The notes beneath the pieces are model-generated. The model saw only the letters and a program-made list of their open reading frames with translations. It was not told where the DNA came from and did not search any database. Position numbers and translations under genes: made by a program. From Synechococcus sp. CC9902 (lineage in GTDB: Bacteria; Cyanobacteriota; Cyanobacteriia; PCC-6307; Cyanobiaceae), in the NCBI RefSeq assembly GCF_000012505.1, contig NC_007513.1, positions 1,922,001-1,986,000 of the forward strand: a stretch of DNA of 64,000 nucleotides. The letters run 5' to 3'. This document shows positions 47,611 to 57,390 of this stretch, one piece after another (within the stretch, counting starts at the first letter, position 1; the number at the start of each line of letters is the position of its first letter).

Positions 47611-48245
47611 CAAAAATCCCCTGCTACGCGTCCATAGCGCGGTAGACGGATCAACAGCCACTGCAGCAAGCCAGCCAAGTAAGCCACCAACGCCACATAG
47701 CCCACAAAAGCAGCAAAGGCTTCAGTCCACTGCCCGCCAAAAATGAAATCAAACACCGTTGCCGCGAGACCGTGCAAACCCTGAGGCGCCTCAAGCCATG
47801 CCAAACAGTTGGTCGTTTGCCCCCCTTGAAGACAGCTGAGGCCCGTGGTGGTCATCGCCACGCTGATGACACCAAAGCCACTCAACGCCCAGCGCCACAA
47901 GCGAACAGTGAGCGGTAGAGCTTTCCACGCCGGCTGATCAGCAAGTTCTTCATTGAGATCCACCCAGAACCACACACTCACCACCATCAGCACTGGAGCC
48001 ACAACTGCCGTGAGATATCCGAGCGGTCGCTCGTCCACCAGCAGCAGCACACTGATTCCCATCAAGCTGGCCACTTTCCAGTACAGGCCAAGCAAACGCA
48101 AAACCATGGCATCGCGCCGCCATGCAGACCAAACCAACAAAACGAAGGGCAAACCCACCGCAAACGTGGCAGCCAGCCGGTAAGTCAGCCACACCAATGC
48201 GCGGTAAGACAGCTCGTTCACAGATGGGTTTGAAGTTGGCGCCAT
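47610..48245 (-). CDS. DUF3177 family membrane protein
   Basis: A 211-residue protein with about five hydrophobic segments, starting MAPTSNPSVNELSYRALVWL. WRRDAMVLRLLGLYWKVASLMG and WFWVDLNEELAD are characteristic of the cyanobacterial DUF3177 family, function unknown. ATG 48245 is used; the extension to 48344 would run into the divergent FIST gene. It is coupled to the 97-residue gene after it. Confidence 0.82.
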   Translation of the reverse strand: MAPTSNPSVNELSYRALVWLTYRLAATFAVGLPFVLLVWSAWRRDAMVLRLLGLYWKVASLMGISVLLLVDERPLGYLTAVVAPVLMVVSVWFWVDLNEELADQPAWKALPLTVRLWRWALSGFGVISVAMTTTGLSCLQGGQTTNCLAWLEAPQGLHGLAATVFDFIFGGQWTEAFAAFVGYVALVAYLAGLLQWLLIRLPRYGRVAGDF

Positions 48246-48290
48246 TATCGACGCACCCGGCTGCCCTGCAGGATTGATAAGGTCCAAACC

Positions 48291-49568
48291 ATGCCGACGT
48301 TCTCTCCCTTCAGCTGGTTGCAGGGCGCTTCCCCAGCGCCCCAATGCCGCACTGGCTTGTCATGCAAACCATCCCTCGATGAGGCGGTTCGTGATGTGGT
48401 GAATCAGGTGGGTCGCCGTGGCGAGGCGGATCTAGCCCTCGTCTTCGTTTCAACTGGCTACGCCAGCGACTTGCCCCGTTTGCTGCCGATGCTCCAAAAC
48501 GGCCTACGTGCCAAACACTGGTTTGGATGTGCAGGCGGAGGTGTGGTCGGAACCAACGCGGATGGCAATGCCTCCGAGCTTGAACAGGGGCCGGCCCTCA
48601 GCGTGACGCTGATGTGTCTCCCAGGTGCTGACATTCAAACCAGCGTTCTCAGTACCGATCAATTACCAGACCTGGATGGAGCCTCCATCGACTGGCAGGA
48701 CTGGGTGGGCATTCGTCCCGATGCAAGCCGCAGCCAAATCGTTCTGATCGATCCCAGCTGCCGAGGCATCAACGACCTGATCAGTGGTTTGGATTACGCC
48801 TACCCAGAAGCAGAAAAGATCGGTGGCATCGCAGCTCCCCATAACGCGCCCCATGGCTCGCTTCTAGTCGACCAAAACGTGGTGACGGGTGCAGCGGTCT
48901 GCTCAATCGGCGGCGACTGGTTGTTCGACACCGTGGTCGCCCAAGGATGTCGTCCGATTGGGCCAGTCTTCGCCATCGAACAGGTTCAACGCAATGTTCT
49001 GCTCGAGCTCAACGACGGGACCACAACGTCGAGTCCAGTGGCCTGTCTGCAACGAGTTCTTGCCGACCTGAGCGAACCGGAACGGGAGTTGGTGCGGCAC
49101 TCGCTCTTTCTTGGCATTGAGCGCCGCAACCTCCAACTACCAACCGCAGGCGTTCAACCCAAAGACAGCGCGTTTTTGATTCGCAACTTGATTGGTGTCG
49201 ACCCCAACAATGGAGCCGTGGCTGTAGCCGAACGGGTGCGGGCTGGCCAGAACGTTCAGTTTCATTTGCGGGAAGCCGAAGCCTCCCGTCAAGAGGCCCT
49301 TGCGCTGCTCAACCAACACTTGGGTGAGGTAGAGGAACCGATCAGGTTCGGACTGCTGATGGCTTGCCTCGGCCGCGGCCAAGGACTGTTCGGCTCCCCG
49401 GACGGTGATGTGAACCTGGGCCGCAGCGTGATGCCTGACTTACCCGTAGCTGGTGCCTTCTGCAACGGTGAGATCGGCCCCGTGGCGGGAACCACCCATT
49501 TGCATGGCTACACCGCCTGCTGGGGGCTGCTTCGTTATGCCCCCATCTCAGGCTCGAGCAACCAATAG
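48291..49568 (+). CDS. FIST signal-transduction domain protein
   Basis: A 425-residue protein made of FIST N (about residues 40-230) and FIST C domains. [20 protein letters not shown] is the usual FIST glycine-rich start, and [21 protein letters not shown] closes it, with the GEIGP motif. FIST domains are predicted small-ligand sensors, perhaps for amino acids. No output domain is fused. trmB begins four bases downstream, so expression is linked. Confidence 0.9.
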   Translation: MPTFSPFSWLQGASPAPQCRTGLSCKPSLDEAVRDVVNQVGRRGEADLALVFVSTGYASDLPRLLPMLQNGLRAKHWFGCAGGGVVGTNADGNASELEQGPALSVTLMCLPGADIQTSVLSTDQLPDLDGASIDWQDWVGIRPDASRSQIVLIDPSCRGINDLISGLDYAYPEAEKIGGIAAPHNAPHGSLLVDQNVVTGAAVCSIGGDWLFDTVVAQGCRPIGPVFAIEQVQRNVLLELNDGTTTSSPVACLQRVLADLSEPERELVRHSLFLGIERRNLQLPTAGVQPKDSAFLIRNLIGVDPNNGAVAVAERVRAGQNVQFHLREAEASRQEALALLNQHLGEVEEPIRFGLLMACLGRGQGLFGSPDGDVNLGRSVMPDLPVAGAFCNGEIGPVAGTTHLHGYTACWGLLRYAPISGSSNQ

Positions 49569-49572
49569 GCCC

Positions 49573-50283
49573 TTGCGACAGCACGTCAATCCCCTCAGTC
49601 GTTCTTTTCAGCTACCCCTGCGGTTGCCCCCACCCAGCGAACTTTTCACTCACCCTGAGCACCCCATCCATCTCGACATCGGTTGCGCACGGGGCCGCTG
49701 CATTCTCGACTTGGCCGACCGCCATCCGAATTGGAACCACATCGGGGTTGAAATTCGTCGCCCCTTGGTGATCCCTGCCGATCGCGAAGCACTTGAGAGC
49801 CCCCACGGGAACGTTCGGGTGTTGTTTTGCAACGCCAACATCAGCCTGGAAGGGTGGATGGAAACGCTGCCCAAAGATCGTCTGCAACGGGTCTCCATTC
49901 AGTTTCCAGACCCTTGGTTCAAGCGACGCCATCGCAAACGGCGGGTCTTACAACCCCGCCTTCTCATGGCAATCGCCTCGGCCCTTCAGCCCGGAAAAGA
50001 CTTTTTTATTCAGAGTGATGTGCGGGAGGTGATTGATCCGATGGTGGCCCTCACAGAACTGTCTGGTTGTTTCGACCGCCCTGAAAATGATGCGCACCCC
50101 TGGCGCAGAACGAACCCCTTAACGGTGCCAACCGAGCGAGAGCGTTATGTGATGGATCAGCAGCTTCCTGTGTATCGAGTGCTCTTTCGTCGCAACCACA
50201 CCCATCAACCTCCAATCGAAGAGTTTGAGCAGCACTGGCAGGAGATCGATAATCCAGGCAATGCTCCAACGCCAGACGCCTGA
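49573..50283 (+). CDS. trmB: tRNA (guanine-N7)-methyltransferase
   Basis: A 236-residue SAM methyltransferase that makes m7G46 in the tRNA variable loop. [16 protein letters not shown] is the SAM motif, VEIRRPLV follows, and [17 protein letters not shown] is the diagnostic TrmB signature. The start is TTG 49573 ([10 protein letters not shown] form), four bases after the FIST stop. An open frame upstream to 49453 lies inside the FIST gene and is not used. The next gene begins four bases on. Confidence 0.93.
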   Translation: MRQHVNPLSRSFQLPLRLPPPSELFTHPEHPIHLDIGCARGRCILDLADRHPNWNHIGVEIRRPLVIPADREALESPHGNVRVLFCNANISLEGWMETLPKDRLQRVSIQFPDPWFKRRHRKRRVLQPRLLMAIASALQPGKDFFIQSDVREVIDPMVALTELSGCFDRPENDAHPWRRTNPLTVPTERERYVMDQQLPVYRVLFRRNHTHQPPIEEFEQHWQEIDNPGNAPTPDA

Positions 50284-50286
50284 AGG

Positions 50287-51603
50287 ATGCCCGCAACGGA
50301 TGTGTCCAGTCACTTGCTACCACTTCTGTTGCGCTGGCAGGGCCTCCTGAAGGCAGGCCCTTCAACTCTGCACAGATTGGAGCCACTAGCAGGCTGCATT
50401 TTGTTCGTTCTGCTCGGCGGTCTCCCGTTCTTCACGCGTTCGGGGCTCGCACTTTTGTTGTTGAGCAGCGGCCTTCTCTGGGTGCTTTGGAGCCTCGCCA
50501 CGCCGGCCGCTGCGATCGACAAAATCACTATGTGGCTCCTGATCATTTTGGGAGTGGCCGTTCTGGCCACAGGGTTTTCAGCTGTACCGATCGCAGCGAC
50601 AAAAGGACTGTTGAAACTCCTGAGCTACCTCGGGGTTTATGCCTTAACCCACAAGCTGCTGATCCATCATCAGAAGTGGTGGGACCGCCTCCTGGCTGGC
50701 TTGCTCTGCGGTGGACTCCTCAGCAGTGTTCTTGCTCTCAGGCAGCTCTATGCCAGCACTGAAGAACTGGCGCGTTGGGCTGATCCGAACTCCATGAGTG
50801 CCGGCACTATCCGGATCTACGGACCACTTGGCAACCCAAATCTGCTGGCCGGCTACTTGCTGCCCTTGCTGCCGTTCGCGGCTATTGCCCTCTTGCGCTG
50901 GAAAGGGTTTGGTTGCCGGCTCTTTGCAGGTGTCACCTTGGTGCTCACCACCGTGGCCACAATGTTCACCTACAGCCGCGGAGGGTGGTTAGGGCTCATC
51001 GCAGGCCTTTCCGTTGTTGTGCTTTTGCTCTTGGTGCGCAGCACACAAACATGGCCGTTGATCTGGCGACGGTTACTCCCGCCAACCGTTCTGCTCCTCG
51101 GTGTTGTTGTGCTTGTTGTCGCCGCCACTCAATTCGAGCCCATCCGCACAAGAATCAGCAGTCTTCTGGCTGGTCGGGGGGACAGCTCCAACAATTTCCG
51201 CATCAACGTTTGGTTCGCTGCTGCTGAGATGGTGCGCGACCATCCCTGGCTGGGCATCGGTCCTGGCAATGCCGCTTTTAACAGTATTTATCCGCTGTAT
51301 CAGCAGCCCAAGTTCAACGCTCTCAGCGCCTATTCAGTACCCCTAGAAATCCTGGTAGAGATGGGAATCCCAGGCCTAATCGCCTGCTTTGGGCTTCTCA
51401 ATGCTGCGGTACGCAAAGGCTTGGCCAGCCTTCACCTTGATCGACCAGAAGCCCTTGCCGGCATCGCATGCCTAGCTGCCATTAGTGGAATGTTGGTGCA
51501 AGGCATCACCGACACGATCTTCTTTCGTCCAGAAGTCCAACTCACTGGCTGGTTTGCCCTGGCGACCCTATCCAGCCAGGGCGGACAGTCCAAGGAGGCG
51601 TAA
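50287..51603 (+). CDS. IctB-like / O-antigen ligase family membrane protein
   Basis: A 438-residue polytopic protein with ten or more hydrophobic segments. It resembles cyanobacterial IctB: IRIYGPLGNPNLLAGYLLPL and the Wzy/WaaL-type periplasmic region DHPWLGIGPGNAAF. IctB was first described as a bicarbonate-related protein, but the fold is that of O-antigen ligases and polymerases, so a glycan role is equally possible. It is coupled to the following kinase by TAATG. Confidence 0.82.
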   Translation: MPATDVSSHLLPLLLRWQGLLKAGPSTLHRLEPLAGCILFVLLGGLPFFTRSGLALLLLSSGLLWVLWSLATPAAAIDKITMWLLIILGVAVLATGFSAVPIAATKGLLKLLSYLGVYALTHKLLIHHQKWWDRLLAGLLCGGLLSSVLALRQLYASTEELARWADPNSMSAGTIRIYGPLGNPNLLAGYLLPLLPFAAIALLRWKGFGCRLFAGVTLVLTTVATMFTYSRGGWLGLIAGLSVVVLLLLVRSTQTWPLIWRRLLPPTVLLLGVVVLVVAATQFEPIRTRISSLLAGRGDSSNNFRINVWFAAAEMVRDHPWLGIGPGNAAFNSIYPLYQQPKFNALSAYSVPLEILVEMGIPGLIACFGLLNAAVRKGLASLHLDRPEALAGIACLAAISGMLVQGITDTIFFRPEVQLTGWFALATLSSQGGQSKEA

Positions 51604-52541
51604 TGCTGCTCGCAGGATTTGACGCCGGACAGACCAGTACGCGTTGCCGCATCGGTCGATGGCAAGACGGTCGATGGGAGCCGGTCGGTGATGGGTATGG
51701 CCCGGGTGTTTGTCACCTGGCATCAGCCGGAGGTGTGGACCGTTTCCAGGACGCCATCCGCGTTAGTAGCGCAGAAGCAATGAACGTCCACCCGGACTTA
51801 ACCCTCGATGGCGCTGTGATGGGCGCTAGCGGCATCGAGCAAGGATCCATCGTCCAAGAGCAAGCAACGGATCTACTCGCCAGAACCCTGGCCCTGCCAA
51901 CGGCTCAGGTGCTGGCCACCGGTGATGAACGGACGGCTCTACGCGGAGCTTTTCCAAACCATGCCGGCATCGTTGTGATCAGTGGCACAGGAATGATCTG
52001 CTTAGGGCGAAACGATCAAGGTGTGGAGCATCGCTGCGGGGGGTGGGGCTGGCTCTTGGATGGGGCTGGCTCCGCTTTTGATATTGGTCATCAGGGTCTG
52101 CAACTGACCCTTCAAATGGCAGATAGCAGGAGACCCGACCATCCCTTGCGCAACCAAATCTGGACAGCCCTCGATTGCACAACCAGCGCAGACGTGAAAG
52201 CCAGAGTGGTTCAGCCAAACTTTGGGGCTGCAGATTTTGCAGCACTGGCACCTTTTGTCGCCGCAGCTGCAGTGCAAGACCTGGCTGAAGCCCACTGCAT
52301 TCTTGAGCGGTCAGCCCTGGCCTTAGCAACGTCCATCCGCATGGTGGCTGTGAAGCTCCAACTCGATCGTCCAAATCTGGTGGGCCATGGTGGAGCTCTC
52401 GAGCATCTCGATGGCTTCAGCAGTTTGGTCAAAACAGCCGTAGAAACCGTTCTCCCATCAAGCCGATGGATGCCGGCCGCAGGAGATGCCTGTCACGGCG
52501 CCTTGGTGATGGCCCAAGAACGCATCGTTAAGCAGCGTTGA
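51603..52541 (+). CDS. BadF/BadG-type ATPase, GlcNAc kinase-like
   Basis: A 312-residue ASKHA-fold kinase. FDAGQTSTRCRIGRW binds phosphate (phosphate 1 motif), VISGTGMICLGRND and GWGWLLDGAGSAFDIG are typical of N-acetylglucosamine kinases, and LVGHGGALEH is the adenosine motif. It may phosphorylate an amino sugar from wall recycling. It faces glmM (amino-sugar phosphomutase) tail to tail with a 14-base overlap, which supports that reading without proving it. Confidence 0.82.
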   Translation: MLLAGFDAGQTSTRCRIGRWQDGRWEPVGDGYGPGVCHLASAGGVDRFQDAIRVSSAEAMNVHPDLTLDGAVMGASGIEQGSIVQEQATDLLARTLALPTAQVLATGDERTALRGAFPNHAGIVVISGTGMICLGRNDQGVEHRCGGWGWLLDGAGSAFDIGHQGLQLTLQMADSRRPDHPLRNQIWTALDCTTSADVKARVVQPNFGAADFAALAPFVAAAAVQDLAEAHCILERSALALATSIRMVAVKLQLDRPNLVGHGGALEHLDGFSSLVKTAVETVLPSSRWMPAAGDACHGALVMAQERIVKQR

Positions 52542-53922
52542 GGGATTGATCAACCACGGATGCCAGGTGGTCAGCCCAGTGATCGACAAGGGAAGCATCA
52601 GCAGCCTCGACCATCACTCGCACCAAGGGCTCCGTGCCACTCGCTCGAACCAGAACACGACCATCTGAGCCCATGGTTTCCTCAGCAGACCTGATCGCAG
52701 CCACTAACGGCTCACAACTCGACCACGCCTTGCGGCGAGCTTGACTTGGCACCGTGACATTCACCAACTTCTGCGGGAAGGGCTGAAAACTGCGATCCAA
52801 CCAATCACCCAGGGTGATTCCCTTGGCATGACACAACGTGGAGAGCTGCAAGGCAGTGAGCACCCCATCCCCACACAAGCCATGGGATGCCGCAAGGATG
52901 TGACCCGATTGCTCTCCGCCAAGGGCTGCTCCACTCGCCACCATCGCGGCATGGACATGTTGATCTCCAACGGGGGTGCGCTCGAGGATGCCGCCCCGCT
53001 GTTCCCAAGCGCGCTGAAAGCCGAGGTTCGACATCACGGTTGCAACAAGCCGTTGATCCGGAAGAGCTTGTTGTTCCTGAAGAACCGATCCCCAGAGGAA
53101 CATCACGTGATCACCATCCACGATCCGACCCCGACCATCCACGGCCAACATCCGATCCGCATCGCCATCAAAGGCAAAACCCATCACAGCGCCTCGCTCT
53201 TTCACGGCTTCTTGCAACGGACCTAGGGCTGTTGAGCCACAGCCCACATTGATGCGGGAGCCATCGGGCTCACCATGCAAAACAGTCAGATCCGCGCCAA
53301 GAGCTTGAAATGCATCCGCCGCACAAGCTGTGGCAGACCCCCAACAGAGATCCAAGACGATCGGGACCCCATCGAGGCGATGGCTCCCAACAGCGGAGAG
53401 GAGCAACTCTCGATAATCCGCCATGAGGTCGGAGCTTTGCCGCAATCCTGCACAAAGTGAGTGGTCATGGTCGGAATGGTCGATCTCACCACGGAGCCCA
53501 GCCTCGATCCGTGCCTGCCGCTCAGGGGCCAACTTCGCCCCATTCGCACCAAAAACCTTGATGCCATTGTCCGCTGGTGGATTGTGGCTCGCCGAAACCA
53601 TCAGGCCGCCTGCTGCGCCGAACTTTCGGATCAACAACGGAACGGCTGGGGTGGGACACAAGCCCAGATTCCAAACCTCACGCCCAGCGGCGGTAAGTCC
53701 AGCGGTTAACGCTGATGCAACCATGCTGCCGCTGGTGCGCGAATCCATCCCAATCAAGACAGGCCCTTCGACGGCCAACACCCGTCCAACCCAGTAACCC
53801 ACTTGCAAACAAAGGGCTGGTGTCACGACGCTGCCCACGCGACCACGAATGCCATCAGTGCCAAAACCAGGGATGGCATCCCCAAGGGTCGGACCAACAG
53901 GAGAAAACGCCGCTTGAACCAT
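52528..53922 (-). CDS. glmM: Phosphoglucosamine mutase
   Basis: A 464-residue enzyme. It interconverts glucosamine-6-P and glucosamine-1-P toward UDP-GlcNAc. GFGTDGIRGRVG opens domain 1; the phosphoserine loop is SASHNPPADNGIKVFG; FDGDADRML binds Mg and RASGTEPLVRVMVE is the phosphate-binding end. ATG 53922 is chosen because the family starts shortly before FGTDGIRG; the open frame reaches 53985. Confidence 0.96.
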   Translation of the reverse strand: MVQAAFSPVGPTLGDAIPGFGTDGIRGRVGSVVTPALCLQVGYWVGRVLAVEGPVLIGMDSRTSGSMVASALTAGLTAAGREVWNLGLCPTPAVPLLIRKFGAAGGLMVSASHNPPADNGIKVFGANGAKLAPERQARIEAGLRGEIDHSDHDHSLCAGLRQSSDLMADYRELLLSAVGSHRLDGVPIVLDLCWGSATACAADAFQALGADLTVLHGEPDGSRINVGCGSTALGPLQEAVKERGAVMGFAFDGDADRMLAVDGRGRIVDGDHVMFLWGSVLQEQQALPDQRLVATVMSNLGFQRAWEQRGGILERTPVGDQHVHAAMVASGAALGGEQSGHILAASHGLCGDGVLTALQLSTLCHAKGITLGDWLDRSFQPFPQKLVNVTVPSQARRKAWSSCEPLVAAIRSAEETMGSDGRVLVRASGTEPLVRVMVEAADASLVDHWADHLASVVDQSLNAA

Positions 53923-53975
53923 GGGCCTCAATCGTGGACAGCAGATTACGGAGGCGCCGCCCTCACTCCTCAGCT

Positions 53976-54167
53976 TCAACGCCAACGATGGGGGTGGCGC
54001 AGCAAAACGATGAGTTCAAGGCCAGACCAAATCACAAGACTCACCACCACCCAGCCTGGAACCAGCTGAAGGGGCCATAACCAGCGAAATCCCCACACCA
54101 CGCCACACATCACTACCGCCAACCCTGTGCGCCTTCGCTGCCAGCACCCTGGTCGAGAAGACGGCAT
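53976..54167 (-). CDS. Possible small two-span membrane protein upstream of glmM
   Basis: A 63-residue frame: MPSSRPGCWQRRRTGLAVVM, then two hydrophobic segments (VVWGFRWLWPLQLVPGWVVV and LVIWSGLELIVLL) and a basic end RHPHRWR. The topology looks natural. I recognise no family. It lies 53 bases before glmM on the same strand and 48 bases from the divergent transglycosylase start. The open frame extends to 54317, inside the other gene. Confidence 0.5.
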   Translation of the reverse strand: MPSSRPGCWQRRRTGLAVVMCGVVWGFRWLWPLQLVPGWVVVSLVIWSGLELIVLLRHPHRWR

Positions 54168-54215
54168 TACTGATCTGAGTAGAACCCACAGAATGACAGC
54201 AGCATCAGGACGCGC

Positions 54216-56318
54216 TTGAACGCAGGCCCCCGACTTGGGACCCTTCTCCTGCTGGGGACCACAGCCCTGAGTGGCTTCGCCGCCTGGGGTGGGCAGCGGC
54301 TTCTCGTGCATAGGCATCAGCCCTTAACGCCGGATCAATCTGCAGCGCAACTTTGGACGACCTACCGCTGGGCGATTGATCCCCAACAGCGCCGCGAAGC
54401 CGCGCTGTTGATGGCTGCTCAAACGGGTTCATTCGACGCCTTACAAAGCCAGGCTTGGGGAACGAATCCACTGGGAGCGGTGGCCTTAGAACAAGAGGCG
54501 GAGACGGCCACCAGACGGGGAGATCAAAGCCACGCCCGCAAGCTTTGGCACGATCTGCTCAAACGTTTCCCATACGCAGCTGCATCCGCATCGGCCCGCC
54601 ACGTTCTCGGGGACCAAAACCCAGCACTGCATCAAGACTTACTGAAGCAACAGCCGAGCCATCCAGCGGCGTTGAGTGTGGCGGCATCCATGGATCCAAA
54701 TCCAAACACGGGCCATCAGGGAGCGATTCACCTCGCCCGCTGGGGAGCACGTTGGCCAGGTGCGTTCAAGCGCATCAGCCAGGCATGCAACGACACCAGT
54801 TCGATCGCTCCAGCAACCAAGGATCGCGACGTACTGGCTCGGGGCCTAGCCAGCCTGGGGGATGGCCCAGGAGCACTGGAGTGCCTTCAACGCCAACAAC
54901 CTGGGGCAACGTCCCAACGTTCCAGTGATCCCTCCACGCAACTCGCGATTGGACGAGCCTTACTTCGAGGCGGACAGACCGAAGAAGGCACGGAACTGCT
55001 TTTGAGCCTCACCCGTGATCACCCACAGGCTTCGGCCAGCATTGAGGCTGCTCGCCTGCTGAGCGAACCCTTGCGACCCTCGAGGGAGGTGCTCGATGCC
55101 ATTCCGGTATCTGTCAAAAAGCGTTCCGCCGCCCTAGCGGCAGCCCGCGTTCGGCTGGCCAACGGTGAAGGTGCGGGGGAGGTTCTGCAGCAATGGCCGG
55201 ATGATCCAGACGTTTGGCAACTGCAATGGGACCTCGCCAGAGAAGCCCTGCTGGCGGAGAACTGGGACCGGGCCAAAACCATCCTGACCCGTGAGCCAAG
55301 CTCACAAGCCTTGCCCGATCCGCTGGAAACTCGACGGCTGTACTGGCTTGGCTGGAGCGAAGCACAACTGGGGAATCAAGACCGGAGCAGAGCGATCTGG
55401 CAGCTGCTGACCAGCCAATTCCCCCCTGGCTATTACCACTGGCTTGCAAGCGAAGCGCTTGGAGATGCCGAACCCCTCAACCTGACCAAAGCCTCAACGC
55501 CAAGGCCATCACAGGAGATGTCCTGGGCCCCCTTGAACAGTGACAAGTCCTTCGTCAATACGCTCTGGCGTCTTGGGCTCGAGCGCCAAGCCTGGGAGAC
55601 CTGGCGCAGCGGGATTGATCCCAGCACACCACAACCCAAGCCAGAACAATTGGTCGAAGGCAGGCTTCGCTTGGCCGTTGGAGACAGCTGGATGGCTCTC
55701 GATCAATTGCGGTGGCTCAACCTGCGCTGGCGGTCAGCCAACTGCCGTGCACGAATCGACCTTCAACACAGCCAACACCCGCGCATCTTTGAAGAGGTCC
55801 TCCGTCCAGCAGCGAACTCCCAAAAACTGCCTCTCGAGCTGCTCTTCGCCGTCAGCAAACAAGAATCTCGATTCGCATCAGGCGTGACCTCCACTGCGGG
55901 AGCGATTGGCCTCATGCAATTAATGCCAGCCACCGCCAGAGAACTCGCGGGAGCTCAGCTGACAGAGGACGAAATCAGAGAGCCGAAGCAAAACGCCGAA
56001 CTGGGTGCGACCTACCTACGGCAACTACTTCAGCAATGGCAAGGAGATCCCTTTCGCAGCATCGCTAGCTACAACGCTGGCCCCGGAGCTGTGGGGTCAT
56101 GGTCGACTCAAGATCTCAACGATGCACCTGCCCTATGGGTGGAGCGCATTCCCTATCCGGAAACGCGCTACTACACCAAAAAAGTTCTCGACAATTTGTT
56201 TGGCTACTTAGGTAGGGACAAGGTTTTTTGCAAACCAACCCTGGGCGGGGTTGGGCAACAAATGACCCAGACCAATGCCCGTGAACACAATGAAGGCCAT
56301 CAAGAACATCGACGTTGA
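54216..56318 (+). CDS. Soluble lytic transglycosylase (SLT family)
   Basis: A 700-residue protein, start TTG 54216, with an N-terminal hydrophobic signal (LGTLLLLGTTALSGFAAW). The middle is an alpha-superhelical/TPR-like U-domain. The catalytic SLT domain lies at about residues 540-670: FAVSKQESRFASGV has the catalytic Glu, then GAIGLMQLMPATARELA and FRSIASYNAGPGAVGSW. It cuts peptidoglycan glycan strands to 1,6-anhydro ends. The last 37 codons are unlike the family and overlap a convergent gene by 111 bases. Confidence 0.93.
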   Translation: MNAGPRLGTLLLLGTTALSGFAAWGGQRLLVHRHQPLTPDQSAAQLWTTYRWAIDPQQRREAALLMAAQTGSFDALQSQAWGTNPLGAVALEQEAETATRRGDQSHARKLWHDLLKRFPYAAASASARHVLGDQNPALHQDLLKQQPSHPAALSVAASMDPNPNTGHQGAIHLARWGARWPGAFKRISQACNDTSSIAPATKDRDVLARGLASLGDGPGALECLQRQQPGATSQRSSDPSTQLAIGRALLRGGQTEEGTELLLSLTRDHPQASASIEAARLLSEPLRPSREVLDAIPVSVKKRSAALAAARVRLANGEGAGEVLQQWPDDPDVWQLQWDLAREALLAENWDRAKTILTREPSSQALPDPLETRRLYWLGWSEAQLGNQDRSRAIWQLLTSQFPPGYYHWLASEALGDAEPLNLTKASTPRPSQEMSWAPLNSDKSFVNTLWRLGLERQAWETWRSGIDPSTPQPKPEQLVEGRLRLAVGDSWMALDQLRWLNLRWRSANCRARIDLQHSQHPRIFEEVLRPAANSQKLPLELLFAVSKQESRFASGVTSTAGAIGLMQLMPATARELAGAQLTEDEIREPKQNAELGATYLRQLLQQWQGDPFRSIASYNAGPGAVGSWSTQDLNDAPALWVERIPYPETRYYTKKVLDNLFGYLGRDKVFCKPTLGGVGQQMTQTNAREHNEGHQEHRR

Positions 56319-56711
56319 TGGCCGAAAGGAAATCCCAATACGAGCTAGATCAAGGCGAGCCAAAAGCACCGCAGATGCCAGCACCAAAAGGTCACTGAGC
56401 ATGTTGAGAAACAGCACATAAATGCCCACTGTCACCACAACCAAAAGATTGACCATCAAGGTCATGACCCGGCTGTAGGCCATCAACAACGAAAACTGCC
56501 GCATCACCAGGGACGGCATTGTGCACACCACCACAACAGTGAGTACCTGGATCAGCTCCAGAGACCAAAAGAGTTCTGGGGTGATGCCCCGAGCGTTGCT
56601 GAACAAGGGTTGGACAAGGTTCCAGTGATTGCCCAAGACCACGGCAACACAAAACAGCAACGTCAGGAACGGTGCCCGCACCGGCAGGCTCAGCAAACGC
56701 AACAAAGCCAT
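56208..56711 (-). CDS. Hypothetical membrane protein
   Basis: A 167-residue protein with four to five hydrophobic spans (FLTLLFCVAVVLGNHWNLVQ, then VLTVVVVCTMPSLVM and LMVNLLVVVTVGIYVLFLN). I recognise no family. Its hydrophobic pattern runs into the C-terminus (FLMAFIVFTGIGLGHLLP), which overlaps the transglycosylase tail, so this frame rather than the tail looks selected there. Function unknown. Confidence 0.72.
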   Translation of the reverse strand: MALLRLLSLPVRAPFLTLLFCVAVVLGNHWNLVQPLFSNARGITPELFWSLELIQVLTVVVVCTMPSLVMRQFSLLMAYSRVMTLMVNLLVVVTVGIYVLFLNMLSDLLVLASAVLLARLDLARIGISFRPSTSMFLMAFIVFTGIGLGHLLPNPAQGWFAKNLVPT

Positions 56712-56774
56712 GGGCTCACGCTAAGCCCGTTGCCTTGAAGTAGCTGCCAAAGTGACGTCACTTGCACACGACTG

Positions 56775-57332
56775 ATGACCGGTAGCCCTCAGCCCATGCC
56801 GCTGGGCCGGCTTCAGCAGGTTGTCCTCGTGGTGATCGCAGTCGCACTGGCCATTGGACTTCTATTCATGCGGGGAGGAATCCAAAGTGAAACCCCGATG
56901 GAACAACTTGCCCGACGCTCGGTTGAACCGGAGGTTGCTCTCACCAACGGCAAACCAACGATGATCGAGTTCTACGCCGATTGGTGCCAAGTGTGTCGGG
57001 AGATGGCCCCAGCGATGCTGGAGCTTGAGCGATCGACGCAAAACCGTCTTGACGTTGTTTTGGTGAATGTTGATAACCCCCGTTGGCAAGACCTGGTGAA
57101 TCGCTACGAAGTGAATGGGATACCGCAACTCAATTTGTTTTCGGCAGACGGCCAACCCCGCGGCAAATCGATTGGCCTACGAAAACCAGAGGAACTACAA
57201 GCCATCAGTGCAGCACTGATGAATGATCAACCGCTACCGCAACTTCGAGGCGTGGGAAGCGTCAGCAGCCTCGAAGGTGAGAACACATTTCAAGCATCGG
57301 TGGTGCAAACCGGTCCTCGAAGCCACAGCTGA
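56775..57332 (+). CDS. txlA: TxlA/HCF164-like thioredoxin-domain protein
   Basis: A 185-residue membrane-anchored thioredoxin. One N-terminal span (VVLVVIAVALAIGLLFM) is followed by the redox motif in FYADWCQVCREMAP (CxxC, about residues 76-79) and the cis-Pro NGIPQLN. The plant relative HCF164 is a thylakoid-lumen thiol reductase needed for cytochrome b6f assembly; TxlA of Synechococcus is its cyanobacterial form. No b6f gene is in the window. Confidence 0.88.
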   Translation: MTGSPQPMPLGRLQQVVLVVIAVALAIGLLFMRGGIQSETPMEQLARRSVEPEVALTNGKPTMIEFYADWCQVCREMAPAMLELERSTQNRLDVVLVNVDNPRWQDLVNRYEVNGIPQLNLFSADGQPRGKSIGLRKPEELQAISAALMNDQPLPQLRGVGSVSSLEGENTFQASVVQTGPRSHS

Positions 57333-57390
57333 CTTGAGAGAGTTCGGCTCTGTCGCCATGATCAGTACACAATGACAATCTGCTAGCTCC

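Noticed and set aside
49453-49572. Longer TrmB start inside the FIST gene
   Set aside because: This stretch is the conserved FIST C-terminus in another frame; TTG 49573 gives the usual TrmB N-terminus.
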